Both the position numbers and the translations under genes were made by a program. Below are positions 9,768 through 17,943 of a DNA stretch of 64,000 nt, piece after piece. The stretch's first letter is position 1, and each line of letters opens with the position of its first letter. The notes under the pieces are model-generated. The model searched no databases and was not told the DNA's origin. It saw only the letters and a list, made by a program, of their open reading frames with translations. The stretch is from Caproiciproducens galactitolivorans (GTDB lineage: Bacteria; Bacillota; Clostridia; Oscillospirales; Acutalibacteraceae), in NCBI RefSeq assembly GCF_004768785.1, contig NZ_SRMQ01000005.1, forward strand, positions 62,001 to 126,000. Reading direction: 5' to 3'.

Positions 9768-9792
9768 TTTAACGTTCCTCCGAACAGGTGTT

Positions 9793-10683
9793 TTATTTTA
9801 CCAAATTATATTTTTTCATGATCGCGGTCAGTTTCAAAAGCGCCTCATCGCTCATAACTGTTAACGGCAAACGGCAGTCGCCGCTCTTAAATCCGAGTAT
9901 CTTCATAGCCGCCTTTACCGGAATCGGGTTCACATCCATAAACATGGCCTGCATCAGTTCGATATTCTTCAGAAAAGCGTCGCGGCTGGAAGCAATATTG
10001 CCCGCGAAATAGTCGGCGCACAGTTTGTGCATAACGCCGGGAAGGATATTTGCCAGCACGGAAATGACCCCCTTACCACCTAAAGCCAGCATCGGCAATG
10101 TCTGGTCGTCGTTTCCGGAGTAAACATGCAAATTGTCCTCGCAAAGGGCAATTGTGCGCGCGACGGAGGAAATGTCCCCGTTGGCCTCTTTGGTCGCGTT
10201 GATATTAGGATGCTTGGAAAGCTCCAGATAGGTTTCCGGTTTGATATTGCAACCGGTGCGCGACGGAACGTTGTAAACAATGATCGGAAGATCAACCCGG
10301 TCTGCAATATAAGTGTAATGCTTTACAAGCCCGGCCTGAGACGTTTTGTTGTAATAAGGAGTAACCATCAGAAGCCCATCCGCGCCAAGCTCCTGCATAG
10401 AGCGGGAAAGCTCAAGCGCATAACGGGTATCATTGCTGCCGGAGCTTGCGATAACCGGAATCCTTTTATTTACCTTATCGATAATGAACTTTACAACATC
10501 GCAATGCTCGTCATGGCTTAGAACCGCACATTCTCCTGTTGTACCGCAAGCAATGATTGCGTCCGTTCCGTTTGCAATGTGAAATTCAATCAATTCATCC
10601 AATACTTCGTAATCTACGGAACCGTCGTCCTTCATTGGCGTGACCAGCGCGACACCGGATCCCTCAAATATCAGTTTTTTCAT
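9793..10683 (-). CDS. dapA: 4-hydroxy-tetrahydrodipicolinate synthase
   Basis: 296 residues, TIM-barrel class I aldolase that condenses aspartate semialdehyde with pyruvate. GTTGE at 47-51, YNVPSRTG with Tyr137, and Schiff-base Lys165 in NATKEANGD are all present. GGAGG precedes the ATG. Follows asd by about 48 bases in the same lysine-riboswitch-controlled operon, so the enzymes of two consecutive branch steps plus DapB are made together. Confidence 0.95.
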   Translation of the reverse strand: MKKLIFEGSGVALVTPMKDDGSVDYEVLDELIEFHIANGTDAIIACGTTGECAVLSHDEHCDVVKFIIDKVNKRIPVIASSGSNDTRYALELSRSMQELGADGLLMVTPYYNKTSQAGLVKHYTYIADRVDLPIIVYNVPSRTGCNIKPETYLELSKHPNINATKEANGDISSVARTIALCEDNLHVYSGNDDQTLPMLALGGKGVISVLANILPGVMHKLCADYFAGNIASSRDAFLKNIELMQAMFMDVNPIPVKAAMKILGFKSGDCRLPLTVMSDEALLKLTAIMKKYNLVK

Positions 10684-10731
10684 GAAATAACCTCCAAATT
10701 CGCAAGGATTGTTAATATTTGCAAGGATTGT

Positions 10732-11811
10732 TTAATCAAGATAGCCCTTTGCGCAAAGAAGCTCTGCCATTAAAACAGCGCCACCCGCCGCTCCACGCAG
10801 CGTATTATGGGAGAGGCATACGAACTTGATGTCGTATTGCGTGTCCGGACGCAGCCGCCCGATGGAAACAGCCATGCCATTTTCCAGGTTGCGGTCAAGC
10901 TTGGATTGCGGACGGTCTTCCTCGCGGAAATAATGTAGGAACTGCTTTGGCGCGCTTGGAAGCTGAAGCTCTTGCGGAACACCCTTGTAATTTTCCCATC
11001 TTGAAATAATTTCTTCCATTTCCAGCTTTTTGTCGAAGGAAACAAACACCGCAGCCGTGTGTCCGTCGGAAACCGGCACGCGCAGGCACTGTGAGGTAAT
11101 GCAGGGGGAAGAGGCGTTTACAATTACGCCGTTTTCCACGTGGCCCCAGATTTTGAGCGGCTCATTTTCAGATTTTCCTTCTTCACCGCCGATAAAGGGA
11201 ATCACGTTATCCACGCTTTCCGGCCATGTCTGGAAGGTTTTTCCTGCACCGGAAATCGCTTGATAGGTACAGGCAAGTACTTTGGTAACATTTCGATCCA
11301 TTAATGGGTGGATTGCAGGAACATAGCTTTGCAACGAGCAGTTTGATTTTACGGCGATGAAGCCGCGTTTTGTTCCCAGCCTTTTGCGCTGAGCGTCAAT
11401 AACAGCTATGTGGTCGGCGTTAATTTCGGGGATAATCATCGGTACGTCGGGCGTCATGCGGTGTGCGCTGTTGTTCGACATAACCGGGCACTCTGCTTTT
11501 GCGTAAGCTTCCTCCAGCGCTTTGATTTCCTCTTTTTTCATATTGACGGCACAGAAGACAAAGTCAACTAAGGACGCAACCTTTTCCACGTCTTCCTCCG
11601 CGTTCAAAATCACCATGTTTTCCATGGACTTCGGCATGGGGGTTGCCATCAACCAATGATCGCCGACTGCTTCTTTATATGTTTTACCGGCAGAACGCGA
11701 GCTGGCCGCGAGAGCGGTAACCGTAAACCACGGATGCTTCTCAAGTAAAGTCGCAAATCTTTGACCAACCATGCCGGTCGCACCTATTATACCTACCCTA
11801 TACTGTTTCAT
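10732..11811 (-). CDS. asd: Aspartate-semialdehyde dehydrogenase
   Basis: 359 residues, converts aspartyl phosphate to aspartate semialdehyde with NADPH. The N-terminal GIIGATGMVGQRF (7-19) is the cofactor loop; catalytic Cys158 lies in VKSNCSLQSY. The length and the motif SNCSLQ match the archaeal/fungal-like Asd subgroup rather than the enterobacterial form. First gene of the operon, start ATG behind AGGAGG, 60 bases downstream of the riboswitch terminator. Confidence 0.93.
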   Translation of the reverse strand: MKQYRVGIIGATGMVGQRFATLLEKHPWFTVTALAASSRSAGKTYKEAVGDHWLMATPMPKSMENMVILNAEEDVEKVASLVDFVFCAVNMKKEEIKALEEAYAKAECPVMSNNSAHRMTPDVPMIIPEINADHIAVIDAQRKRLGTKRGFIAVKSNCSLQSYVPAIHPLMDRNVTKVLACTYQAISGAGKTFQTWPESVDNVIPFIGGEEGKSENEPLKIWGHVENGVIVNASSPCITSQCLRVPVSDGHTAAVFVSFDKKLEMEEIISRWENYKGVPQELQLPSAPKQFLHYFREEDRPQSKLDRNLENGMAVSIGRLRPDTQYDIKFVCLSHNTLRGAAGGAVLMAELLCAKGYLD

Positions 11812-11863
11812 TGGTGTTCCTCCTGTAATTATATGATAAAACTTAGAAAAAATAGAATGATAT

Positions 11864-11888
11864 TAAAAAAACCGGTTGAAAACCGGTC
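11864..11888 (-). terminator. Expression-platform terminator of the lysine riboswitch
   Basis: On the minus strand ACCGGTTTTCAACCGGT folds as a hairpin followed by seven Ts. A second CCGG-containing segment (11922-11932) between aptamer and hairpin could form the alternative antiterminator pairing. Confidence 0.82.
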
Positions 11889-11959
11889 ATCAAGTAAAAT
11901 ATAATGTAACTATTCGACTTTTACCGGCCTAAATTCATAACATACAATCCGGTCTTGTC

Positions 11960-12126
11960 GATAGCGCTCCATCACAAAAACATGATGACAGTTGCAATGT
12001 TATTCACAATAGCAACCAGGTGAATTTCTGCCCTGAAATCCCCTTCGGCGAGTTTACCTTTCACGGAAAATCAACAGCTCTGGCAGCTTCCGTCCCGCTA
12101 CTCTTTAAATTCGCGCCTCTATCTTA
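11960..12126 (-). ncRNA. Lysine riboswitch (L-box) aptamer upstream of asd
   Basis: Minus-strand RNA with the L-box signature elements in order: GATAGAGGCGCG (12112-12123) at the 5' end, AAAGAGTAG, GTGAAAGG, CGCCGAAGG, then GACTGTCATC and a closing GGAGCGCTATC (ends at 11960) that pairs with the 5' strand to close P1. A terminator follows. It controls asd-dapA-dapB-ACT, exactly the genes whose product pathway makes lysine, so binding of lysine should stop transcription early. Confidence 0.94.
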
Positions 12127-12143
12127 TAACAATAATTTAATTA

Positions 12144-12173
12144 ATAATAGCATGACTTGCTATTACTTGTCAA
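12144..12173 (-). promoter_or_regulatory. Sigma-A promoter of the asd/lysine operon
   Basis: Minus strand TTGACA (12168-12173), 18-base spacer, TATTAT (12144-12149), placing the start just ahead of the riboswitch aptamer. It overlaps the divergent queA promoter. Confidence 0.82.
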
Positions 12174-12185
12174 TTTATTTATAAT
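12157..12185 (+). promoter_or_regulatory. Sigma-A-type promoter of queA
   Basis: TTGCTA (12157-12162), 17-base spacer, TATAAT (12180-12185), about 36 bases before the queA start. Its -35 box lies within the spacer of the divergent asd promoter. Confidence 0.65.
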
Positions 12186-12220
12186 AAACATTTGTAATAT
12201 AATAAGTAGGAGATTAAAAA

Positions 12221-13267
12221 ATGGAATTGGATTTGCAAAATTTACAGACAAAAGATTTTTATTATGATCTTCCGAAGGAACTGATCGCCCAGACGCCTTT
12301 GGAACCGCGCGATTCCTCCCGCCTTTTAACCTTAAATAGGAAGACGGGTGAAATATCCCATAAACATTTTTACGATATTATCGACTGTTTGAATCCCGGC
12401 GACTGCCTTGTTTTAAATGATTCCCGTGTTTTACCCGCGAGGCTTTACGGAGTAAAAGAGGACACAGGCGCAAAAGTGGAATTTTTGCTTTTAACACACC
12501 GGGAAGGGGACGTATGGGAAGTCCTCTGCGGTCCCGGAAAACGGGCCAAACCGGGAACTCGCTTTTCTTTCGGCGACGACCTTTTAAAAGCAGAAGTGCT
12601 GGAAATCATTGAAGACGGGAACCGTCTTGCCCGTTTTATTTATGACGGGAATTTCTATGAAATCCTTGATAAAATCGGGCAAATGCCGCTTCCTCACTAT
12701 ATTACAAAGCCTTTGGAAAACAACGAACGCTACCAGACGGTTTATTCCAAAGAAATCGGTTCTGCTGCCGCGCCGACCGCCGGGCTGCATTTTACGCCTG
12801 AATTGCTGGAAAGGGTGAAGCAGAAAGGCGTAAAGGTTGCCTTTGTAACCCTGCATGTCGGCCTTGGCACCTTTCGTCCCGTAACCGCTGAAAGGGTTGT
12901 TGATCATAAAATGCATTCCGAGCATTACTACCTGCCCAAGGAAACGGCAGACTGCATTAATGCAACAAAAAAGAACGGCGGCCGGGTGATTGCGGTTGGA
13001 ACCACGAGTTGCCGCACTTTGGAAACGGTTGGGACAAAGGAAGGCTGCATTAAGGAAAGCTCTGGCTGGACAGATATTTTTATTTACCCCGGATACCAAT
13101 ATAAAGTACTTGACGGCCTGATCACCAATTTCCATCTTCCGGAAAGTACACTGATCATGCTTGTCTCCGCTTTTGCGGGGTACGACCATATCATGAACGC
13201 ATATAAAGTTGCCGTGCAAGAAAAATACCGGTTTTTCAGCTTTGGCGACGCAATGTTTATCTATTGA
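12221..13267 (+). CDS. queA: S-adenosylmethionine:tRNA ribosyltransferase-isomerase
   Basis: 348 residues. Transfers the ribosyl part of SAM to preQ1 at the wobble base of GUN-anticodon tRNAs, forming epoxyqueuosine. Family sequences include [24 protein letters not shown] near the N-terminus, [20 protein letters not shown] and [18 protein letters not shown] precedes ATG 12221. Directly coupled to tgt, which installs the preQ1 that QueA modifies, so the pair forms a queuosine operon. Confidence 0.95.
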   Translation: MELDLQNLQTKDFYYDLPKELIAQTPLEPRDSSRLLTLNRKTGEISHKHFYDIIDCLNPGDCLVLNDSRVLPARLYGVKEDTGAKVEFLLLTHREGDVWEVLCGPGKRAKPGTRFSFGDDLLKAEVLEIIEDGNRLARFIYDGNFYEILDKIGQMPLPHYITKPLENNERYQTVYSKEIGSAAAPTAGLHFTPELLERVKQKGVKVAFVTLHVGLGTFRPVTAERVVDHKMHSEHYYLPKETADCINATKKNGGRVIAVGTTSCRTLETVGTKEGCIKESSGWTDIFIYPGYQYKVLDGLITNFHLPESTLIMLVSAFAGYDHIMNAYKVAVQEKYRFFSFGDAMFIY

Positions 13268-13281
13268 AAGGCGGATATGGA

Positions 13282-14412
13282 ATGTATAAATTAATCCGGA
13301 ATGAAGGAACAGCCCGCAGGGGAGAATTGGTTACCCCGCACGGCACCGTACAGACACCAGCGTTTATGAATGTGGCAACCTGCGGCGCGATCAAAGGCGG
13401 CCTTTCCGCATTGGATTTAAAAGAATTGAAATGTCAGGTACAGCTTTGCAATACCTACCATCTGCACCTGAGGCCCGGCGATGAAACGGTAAAAAAACTC
13501 GGCGGCCTGCACCGTTTTACCCGATGGGACGGCCCCATCCTTACCGACAGCGGAGGGTTTCAGGTCTTTTCGCTTGCCAAACTGCGGAATATTCAGGAAG
13601 AAGGCGTTACGTTCGCCTCGCATATCGACGGCCACAGGATTTTTATGGGCCCGGAAGAAAGCATGCGGATTCAGTCAAATCTTGCTTCCACAATTGCGAT
13701 GGCCTTTGATGAATGCGTAGAAAATCCCGCGGAATACGACTATGCGCGGAAATCCTGCCAAAGGACGGTCCGGTGGCTCTACCGCTGCAAGGCGGAGATG
13801 GACAGGCTGAATTCGCTGCCCGATACCATCAACCGAAAGCAAATGCTGTGGGGAATTAACCAGGGGAGCACGTATGAGGACCTGCGTATTGAAAATATGC
13901 GTCAGATTCGGGAGCTTGACCTTGACGGCTACGCCATCGGCGGGCTTGCGGTAGGGGAGAGCACCGAAGAAATGTACTGCATCATTGAAGCGGTGGAACC
14001 GGAAATGCCGAAGGACAAGCCCCGCTACTTAATGGGCGTCGGCACCCCCGAGAATATCTTGGAAGCAGTTAAGCGGGGGGTTGATATTTTCGACTGCGTA
14101 ATGCCGTCCCGCAACGCGCGCCACGGTCATGTTTTCACATGGGAAGGTTGCCGCAACCTGTTTAACGCGAAGTATACGCTGGACGAAGCGCCGCTGGATG
14201 AATCCTGTGACTGTCCGACTTGCCGTGATTTTTCCCGCGCGTATATCCACCATCTGTTCAAGAGCGGCGAAATGCTTGCTATGCGGCTTTGTGTGACGCA
14301 CAACATCTATTTTTACAATACGCTTCTGGAACGAATCCGAAAATCCTTGGACGAGGGGAATTTTCAGGAATTCTATAACAACAATATACGCAAATTGGAC
14401 ACCAGAATCTAA
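13282..14412 (+). CDS. tgt: Queuine/preQ1 tRNA-guanine transglycosylase
   Basis: 376 residues. Swaps guanine-34 for preQ1 in Asp, Asn, His and Tyr tRNAs. The nucleophile region DSGGFQVFSL, the GGLAVGE loop, the second catalytic region DIFDCVMPSRNARHG and the zinc site CDCPTC with a later His are all visible. I prefer ATG 13282 (N-terminus MYKLIRNEG), preceded by AGGCGG; a TTG at 13264 would overlap queA and add six unlikely residues. The tRNA-Asp at 27346 is one of its expected substrates. Confidence 0.95.
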   Translation: MYKLIRNEGTARRGELVTPHGTVQTPAFMNVATCGAIKGGLSALDLKELKCQVQLCNTYHLHLRPGDETVKKLGGLHRFTRWDGPILTDSGGFQVFSLAKLRNIQEEGVTFASHIDGHRIFMGPEESMRIQSNLASTIAMAFDECVENPAEYDYARKSCQRTVRWLYRCKAEMDRLNSLPDTINRKQMLWGINQGSTYEDLRIENMRQIRELDLDGYAIGGLAVGESTEEMYCIIEAVEPEMPKDKPRYLMGVGTPENILEAVKRGVDIFDCVMPSRNARHGHVFTWEGCRNLFNAKYTLDEAPLDESCDCPTCRDFSRAYIHHLFKSGEMLAMRLCVTHNIYFYNTLLERIRKSLDEGNFQEFYNNNIRKLDTRI

Positions 14413-14418
14413 AAAACC

Positions 14419-14447
14419 TTGCAACATGTCTGAAATATTGGTATAAT
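14419..14447 (+). promoter_or_regulatory. Sigma-A promoter of yajC
   Basis: TTGCAA (14419-14424), 17-base spacer, TATAAT (14442-14447), in the 65-base gap after tgt. Confidence 0.75.
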
Positions 14448-14477
14448 CAAAACATTAACATGGAGGTGTAGTGTTCA

Positions 14478-14774
14478 ATGAACGCATCAGAATCAAGCAA
14501 CTGGATTATTGTTATCCTGTATATTGCAATTTTTGCCGGTTTTTACTTCTTCTTAATACGGCCGCAGTCCAAGAAAAAGAAGAATGAAGATAAAATGCGC
14601 AAAAGTGTGCAGGTCGGGGACGAGATTACAACCATCGGCGGCATTGTCGGCCGCGTCGTAGGAATTAAAGAAGATGACAGTCTTATCATCGAAACCGGTT
14701 CCGACCGCGCGAAAATGCGTATCCGCCGCTGGGCAATCGGCAGCATTGATAATGCGCGTGAAGAAGCGGAATAA
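14478..14774 (+). CDS. yajC: Preprotein translocase subunit YajC
   Basis: 98 residues. One membrane span (about 9-28) is followed by FFLIRPQSKKKK and a small cytoplasmic domain with VGDEITTIGGIVGRVV, the YajC signature. Accessory factor of the Sec translocon with SecDF. GGAGGTG precedes ATG 14478. It lies after queA-tgt, the classic tgt-yajC neighbourhood, but has its own promoter here. Confidence 0.93.
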   Translation: MNASESSNWIIVILYIAIFAGFYFFLIRPQSKKKKNEDKMRKSVQVGDEITTIGGIVGRVVGIKEDDSLIIETGSDRAKMRIRRWAIGSIDNAREEAE

Positions 14775-14834
14775 TTAGTATATCTTCGCCGCGCCCTGAA
14801 TATCTATTACTAGATTATGGAGGGGGCGCAGGAT

Positions 14835-15245
14835 ATGAAGGGTAAAAAGCATACAGCAGGAAATCCGATTCTGGAAGCGATAAAGGCCATTGTGATCGGT
14901 TCCGTAACCGGAGCTTTGCTCAGCGCGATCCTGTTGGGTCTTGCCGCGTTAGGGTTTGTATCGGCGGGGAACTTTTCCCATAATGTGATTTCTCCCATGA
15001 TGATCGCACTTTCCGTATTGGCGGCTTTTGCGGCCGGATTTTTGACCGCGAAGGTTTCCCGTAAACGGGGTTTGGCTTACGGCGCCCTGTCCGGGCTGCT
15101 GCTTTTTATTCTGTATCTGATCGCCGGACTGGTCGCGTCGAACGAACCGGTTTCCTTTACGGCGGGCATGCGGATGATCGTAATGATTCTTTCCGGCGCA
15201 ATTGGCGGCTTACTTGGGGTTAACAAAAAATCGAAAGTAAAATAA
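14835..15245 (+). CDS. TIGR04086-type small membrane protein beside the ranthipeptide locus
   Basis: 136 residues with four predicted membrane spans (about 17-40, 48-70, 76-98, 106-130) and a basic tail. Size, span number and position between yajC and a SCIFF peptide match the TIGR04086 family, known from clostridial genomes near SCIFF genes. Function unknown. I choose ATG 14835 with GGAGGGGGC in front; ATG 14817 is upstream of that ribosome binding site. It could export or protect against the peptide, but nothing in the sequence proves this. Confidence 0.65.
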   Translation: MKGKKHTAGNPILEAIKAIVIGSVTGALLSAILLGLAALGFVSAGNFSHNVISPMMIALSVLAAFAAGFLTAKVSRKRGLAYGALSGLLLFILYLIAGLVASNEPVSFTAGMRMIVMILSGAIGGLLGVNKKSKVK

Positions 15246-15249
15246 ACCC

Positions 15250-15278
15250 TTTTCTTATGAATTATCGTGTGATATAAT
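15250..15278 (+). promoter_or_regulatory. Weak candidate promoter for the SCIFF precursor
   Basis: TATAAT (15273-15278) with a poor -35 (TTTTCT) 17 bases upstream. Only the -10 box is convincing. Confidence 0.4.
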
Positions 15279-15326
15279 AGCTAAGGTTTTTGAAAAAGTT
15301 TACAGAGGAAACGGAGGTTTTTAAGA

Positions 15327-15473
15327 ATGAAGCAGATTAAGACTTTGAATAAAGCCAATTTGAAAGAGAGTGCAGCAAAGGGCGGCTGCGGTGAGTGCCA
15401 GGCGTCCTGCCAGTCGGCTTGCAAAACTTCCTGCACAGTTGCAAATCAAAAGTGCGAGAATGCCGATAGATAA
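15327..15473 (+). CDS. scfA: SCIFF ranthipeptide precursor (six cysteines in forty-five residues)
   Basis: 48-residue peptide. A leader (MKQIKTLNKANLKESAAKGG) is followed by a core with six Cys in the spacing C-x2-C-x3-C-x3-C-x3-C-x6-C (GCGEC, ASC, SAC, TSC, NQKC), the hallmark of SCIFF precursors. A radical SAM enzyme forms thioether crosslinks from these Cys to nearby residues, often Thr. CGGAGG precedes ATG 15327. The partner maturase follows 68 bases downstream, past a hairpin. SCIFF is nearly universal in Clostridia; its role is still unclear, with signalling suggested for ranthipeptides. Confidence 0.93.
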   Translation: MKQIKTLNKANLKESAAKGGCGECQASCQSACKTSCTVANQKCENADR

Positions 15474-15492
15474 CAAATAACGAGATCACCAC

Positions 15493-15522
15493 TAAGGGAC
15501 AGAAATCTGTCCCTTAAATTTT
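15493..15522 (+). terminator. Hairpin between the SCIFF precursor and its maturase
   Basis: TAAGGGACAG, loop AAAT, CTGTCCCTTA, then TTTT. A leaky terminator here would give much more peptide mRNA than maturase mRNA, a usual stoichiometry in such loci. Confidence 0.75.
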
Positions 15523-15541
15523 GTGTTAAACGGAGTATATC

Positions 15542-16903
15542 ATGATTCACAAGTATTCCCTAAATGGATTCAACATTGTGCTGGATACCAACAGCGGCGC
15601 GGTGCACCTTTTTGACGAGGTACCTTTTGCCATGCTAGATTATTTACAGGACGATGTTCCGGATCAAGCGCCGCAGGATATGCTGGACGCTCTGTGCAGA
15701 AAATATGATCGGAAAACTGTCGAAGAAGCGTATGACGAGCTGAAGGAGCTGTACCGCCTGGGGCAGCTTTTTTCTCCGGATGAGTACGAAAAATTTGCGG
15801 GGATGATGAAAGACGCCCCGCTGAAGTCCATGTGTCTGAATGTTGCGCATGACTGTAATCTTCGGTGCGAGTACTGCTTTGCGGCTAAGGGCGACTTTGG
15901 CCGGGGACGAATGCTGATGCCCTTTGAGGTCGGTAAAAAAGCAATCGATTTCCTGATTGAAAAATCAGAGGGCAGGCATAATCTGGAGGTGGATTTTTTC
16001 GGCGGCGAACCGCTGATGAATTTCGAAGTCGTTAAGCAGATCGTAGCCTATGCCCGTGGAATTGAGAAGGAACATAATAAAAACTTCCGCTTTACGATTA
16101 CAACCAACGGAATTCTTTTAACAGATGATAAAATTGATTATATTAATAAAGAGATGTCGAACTGCGTGCTGTCGATTGACGGCAGGAAGAGTGTGAACGA
16201 CTTGCTGCGCGTACGTGCAGACGGTTCGGGAAGCTACGATACAATTGTACCCAAATTCCAAAAGCTGGTTGCTTCGCGCGGGGACAAGGACTATTACGCA
16301 CGCGGCACATTTACAAAGCACAATCTTGATTTTACTGAAGATGTGCTCCATATGGCGGAGCTTGGCTTTGAACAGATTTCCATTGAGCCGGTTGTTTCCG
16401 ACGAAAAGCTTGACTATTCCATAAAAGAAGAGGATCTGCCGCGCGTTTTCGAAGAATATGAGCGCTTATCCAAAGTAATTATAGAGCGGAAAAAAGCAGG
16501 GAAGGACTTTCATTTCTTCCATTTCATGATTGACCTGAACCAGGGCCCATGCGCCGTTAAACGCCTGCGCGGCTGCAGCTGCGGCAACGAATACATAGCC
16601 GTTACGCCCGAAGGGGACATTTTCCCCTGCCATCAGTTCGTTGGGGATGACAGCTTTAAAATGGGCAATGTGTTGGACGGTACATTCGACGAAGCCATAA
16701 AGCATACGTTTGCGCTTGCCAATATCTATTCTAAACCGGAATGTAAAAACTGCTGGGCGAAATTCTATTGCAGCGGCGGATGCAATGCAAATAACCAGCA
16801 ATACGAAGGGGATATTCATAAGGCGCACAAAATCTCTTGCGAGCTTGAGAAAAAGCGGCTGGAGTGCTCGATTATGATTCAGGCGGCATTAGCGGAAGCC
16901 TGA
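15542..16903 (+). CDS. scfB: SCIFF radical SAM maturase (thioether bond formation)
   Basis: 453 residues. An N-terminal RiPP-recognition-like region (about 1-90) is followed by the radical SAM cluster motif CNLRCEYC (Cys 105, 109, 112), then FFGGEPLMNF. The C-terminal SPASM-like part has many Cys for auxiliary clusters (GPC, GCSCGNE, FPCHQF, CKNCWAKFYCSGGCNAN). It matures the six-Cys peptide encoded just upstream. The pairing and the motif set make the assignment strong. Confidence 0.93.
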   Translation: MIHKYSLNGFNIVLDTNSGAVHLFDEVPFAMLDYLQDDVPDQAPQDMLDALCRKYDRKTVEEAYDELKELYRLGQLFSPDEYEKFAGMMKDAPLKSMCLNVAHDCNLRCEYCFAAKGDFGRGRMLMPFEVGKKAIDFLIEKSEGRHNLEVDFFGGEPLMNFEVVKQIVAYARGIEKEHNKNFRFTITTNGILLTDDKIDYINKEMSNCVLSIDGRKSVNDLLRVRADGSGSYDTIVPKFQKLVASRGDKDYYARGTFTKHNLDFTEDVLHMAELGFEQISIEPVVSDEKLDYSIKEEDLPRVFEEYERLSKVIIERKKAGKDFHFFHFMIDLNQGPCAVKRLRGCSCGNEYIAVTPEGDIFPCHQFVGDDSFKMGNVLDGTFDEAIKHTFALANIYSKPECKNCWAKFYCSGGCNANNQQYEGDIHKAHKISCELEKKRLECSIMIQAALAEA

Positions 16904-16913
16904 TCAAACCATA

Positions 16914-16953
16914 AAATACATGTTCCTATCACAATGCATAGGCTTGTATTTTT
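16914..16953 (+). terminator. Candidate terminator after the maturase gene
   Basis: AAATACA and TGTATTT enclose a second CCTAT/ATAGG stem with unequal bulges, followed by Ts. AT-rich but well placed 10 bases after the stop. Confidence 0.5.
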
Positions 16954-16985
16954 ATTCACTTGGTTTACATAATATAATTTACATA

Positions 16986-17028
16986 AAAAATATTCATTTG
17001 TATAAAGCTGAATGAAATGAATATTTTT
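16986..17028. repeat. AT-rich 14-bp perfect inverted repeat upstream of proC
   Basis: Arms AAAAATATTCATTT (16986-16999) and AAATGAATATTTTT (17015-17028) around a 15-base loop. It sits between scfB and proC. The left arm and the bases after it resemble half of the palindrome near 20570. Confidence 0.7.
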
Positions 17029-17084
17029 ATATTGCGAAGCGGCTGGAAATGGTTTATAGTATTATTTACAAGGCGGTGTTTGAA

Positions 17085-17894
17085 TTGGAAGAAAAAGGAT
17101 TGGGATTTATTGGCGCCGGCAATATGGCCGGGGCAATCATAAACGGAATCGTCGGTACAAAAACGTTCCCTGCGCAAAAGATTTACGTTTATGATATCAA
17201 CACGGAAAAGAGCGAGGCTTTAAAGAAAAAAGCAGGAATTCAGAGTGTGCCTTCCCTTGACGAGCTGGTGAAAAACTGCAGCATTCTTTTTCTGGCGGTA
17301 AAACCTCAGAATTTTTCTGAAGTCTTAGCGGATCTGAAACCTTTTGTAAATGACCGGATTTTATTTGTTTCGATCGCTGCGGGTATTTCCACGAGTTACA
17401 TTACAAGAGAGCTTGGCTGCAACTGTCCGGTCATCCGGACGATGCCGAACACGCCGCTCCTGGTCGGAAAAGGCGCTACGGCCATGTGCAAAACAGCCAA
17501 TGTTGCCGATGAGGACTTTCAGTTGGTGCAGTCTCTTTTTGCCGCGTGCGGTACCGTAACCGTATTGGATGAAAAGCAAATGAACGCAGTCATTTCCGTA
17601 AACAGCAGCAGTCCTGCCTATGTTTACCTGTTTGCCAAAGCGATGATGGACAGCGCGGTGAAGCAGGGGATTGATGCCGCAACAGCGTTGGAGCTGATCT
17701 GCCAGACATTTGAAGGGAGTGCGGAAATGCTGCGCCAGCCGGGTCTAACGCCGGAATCGCTGATAAAGATGGTATCGTCGCCGGGGGGCACCACTTTAAA
17801 AGCGCTGGATGTGTTTTATGCGCATCATTTTGAAGGAATCGTGGACGAGGCAATGAAAGCCTGTACAAAAAGAGCCGAAGAGCTGGGGAAATAA
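17085..17894 (+). CDS. proC: Pyrroline-5-carboxylate reductase
   Basis: 269 residues. Last step of proline synthesis: NAD(P)H reduction of pyrroline-5-carboxylate. Rossmann motif GFIGAGNMAGAI near the start; FLAVKPQ, RTMPNTPLLVGKGATA and the C-terminal SPGGTTLKAL are family hallmarks. I prefer TTG 17085 with AAGGCGG 8 bases upstream; ATG 17049 would add 12 residues over that site. No proA/proB in the window. Confidence 0.93.
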   Translation: MEEKGLGFIGAGNMAGAIINGIVGTKTFPAQKIYVYDINTEKSEALKKKAGIQSVPSLDELVKNCSILFLAVKPQNFSEVLADLKPFVNDRILFVSIAAGISTSYITRELGCNCPVIRTMPNTPLLVGKGATAMCKTANVADEDFQLVQSLFAACGTVTVLDEKQMNAVISVNSSSPAYVYLFAKAMMDSAVKQGIDAATALELICQTFEGSAEMLRQPGLTPESLIKMVSSPGGTTLKALDVFYAHHFEGIVDEAMKACTKRAEELGK

Positions 17895-17943
17895 TCATAT
17901 AAGACAGTTTGTACTCATACACTTTTTAAGGGGGTGCATGAGT

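Noticed and set aside
12584-13219. A 211-codon minus-strand frame inside queA
   Set aside because: It is an antisense shadow of the well-supported queA gene, with no independent signals.
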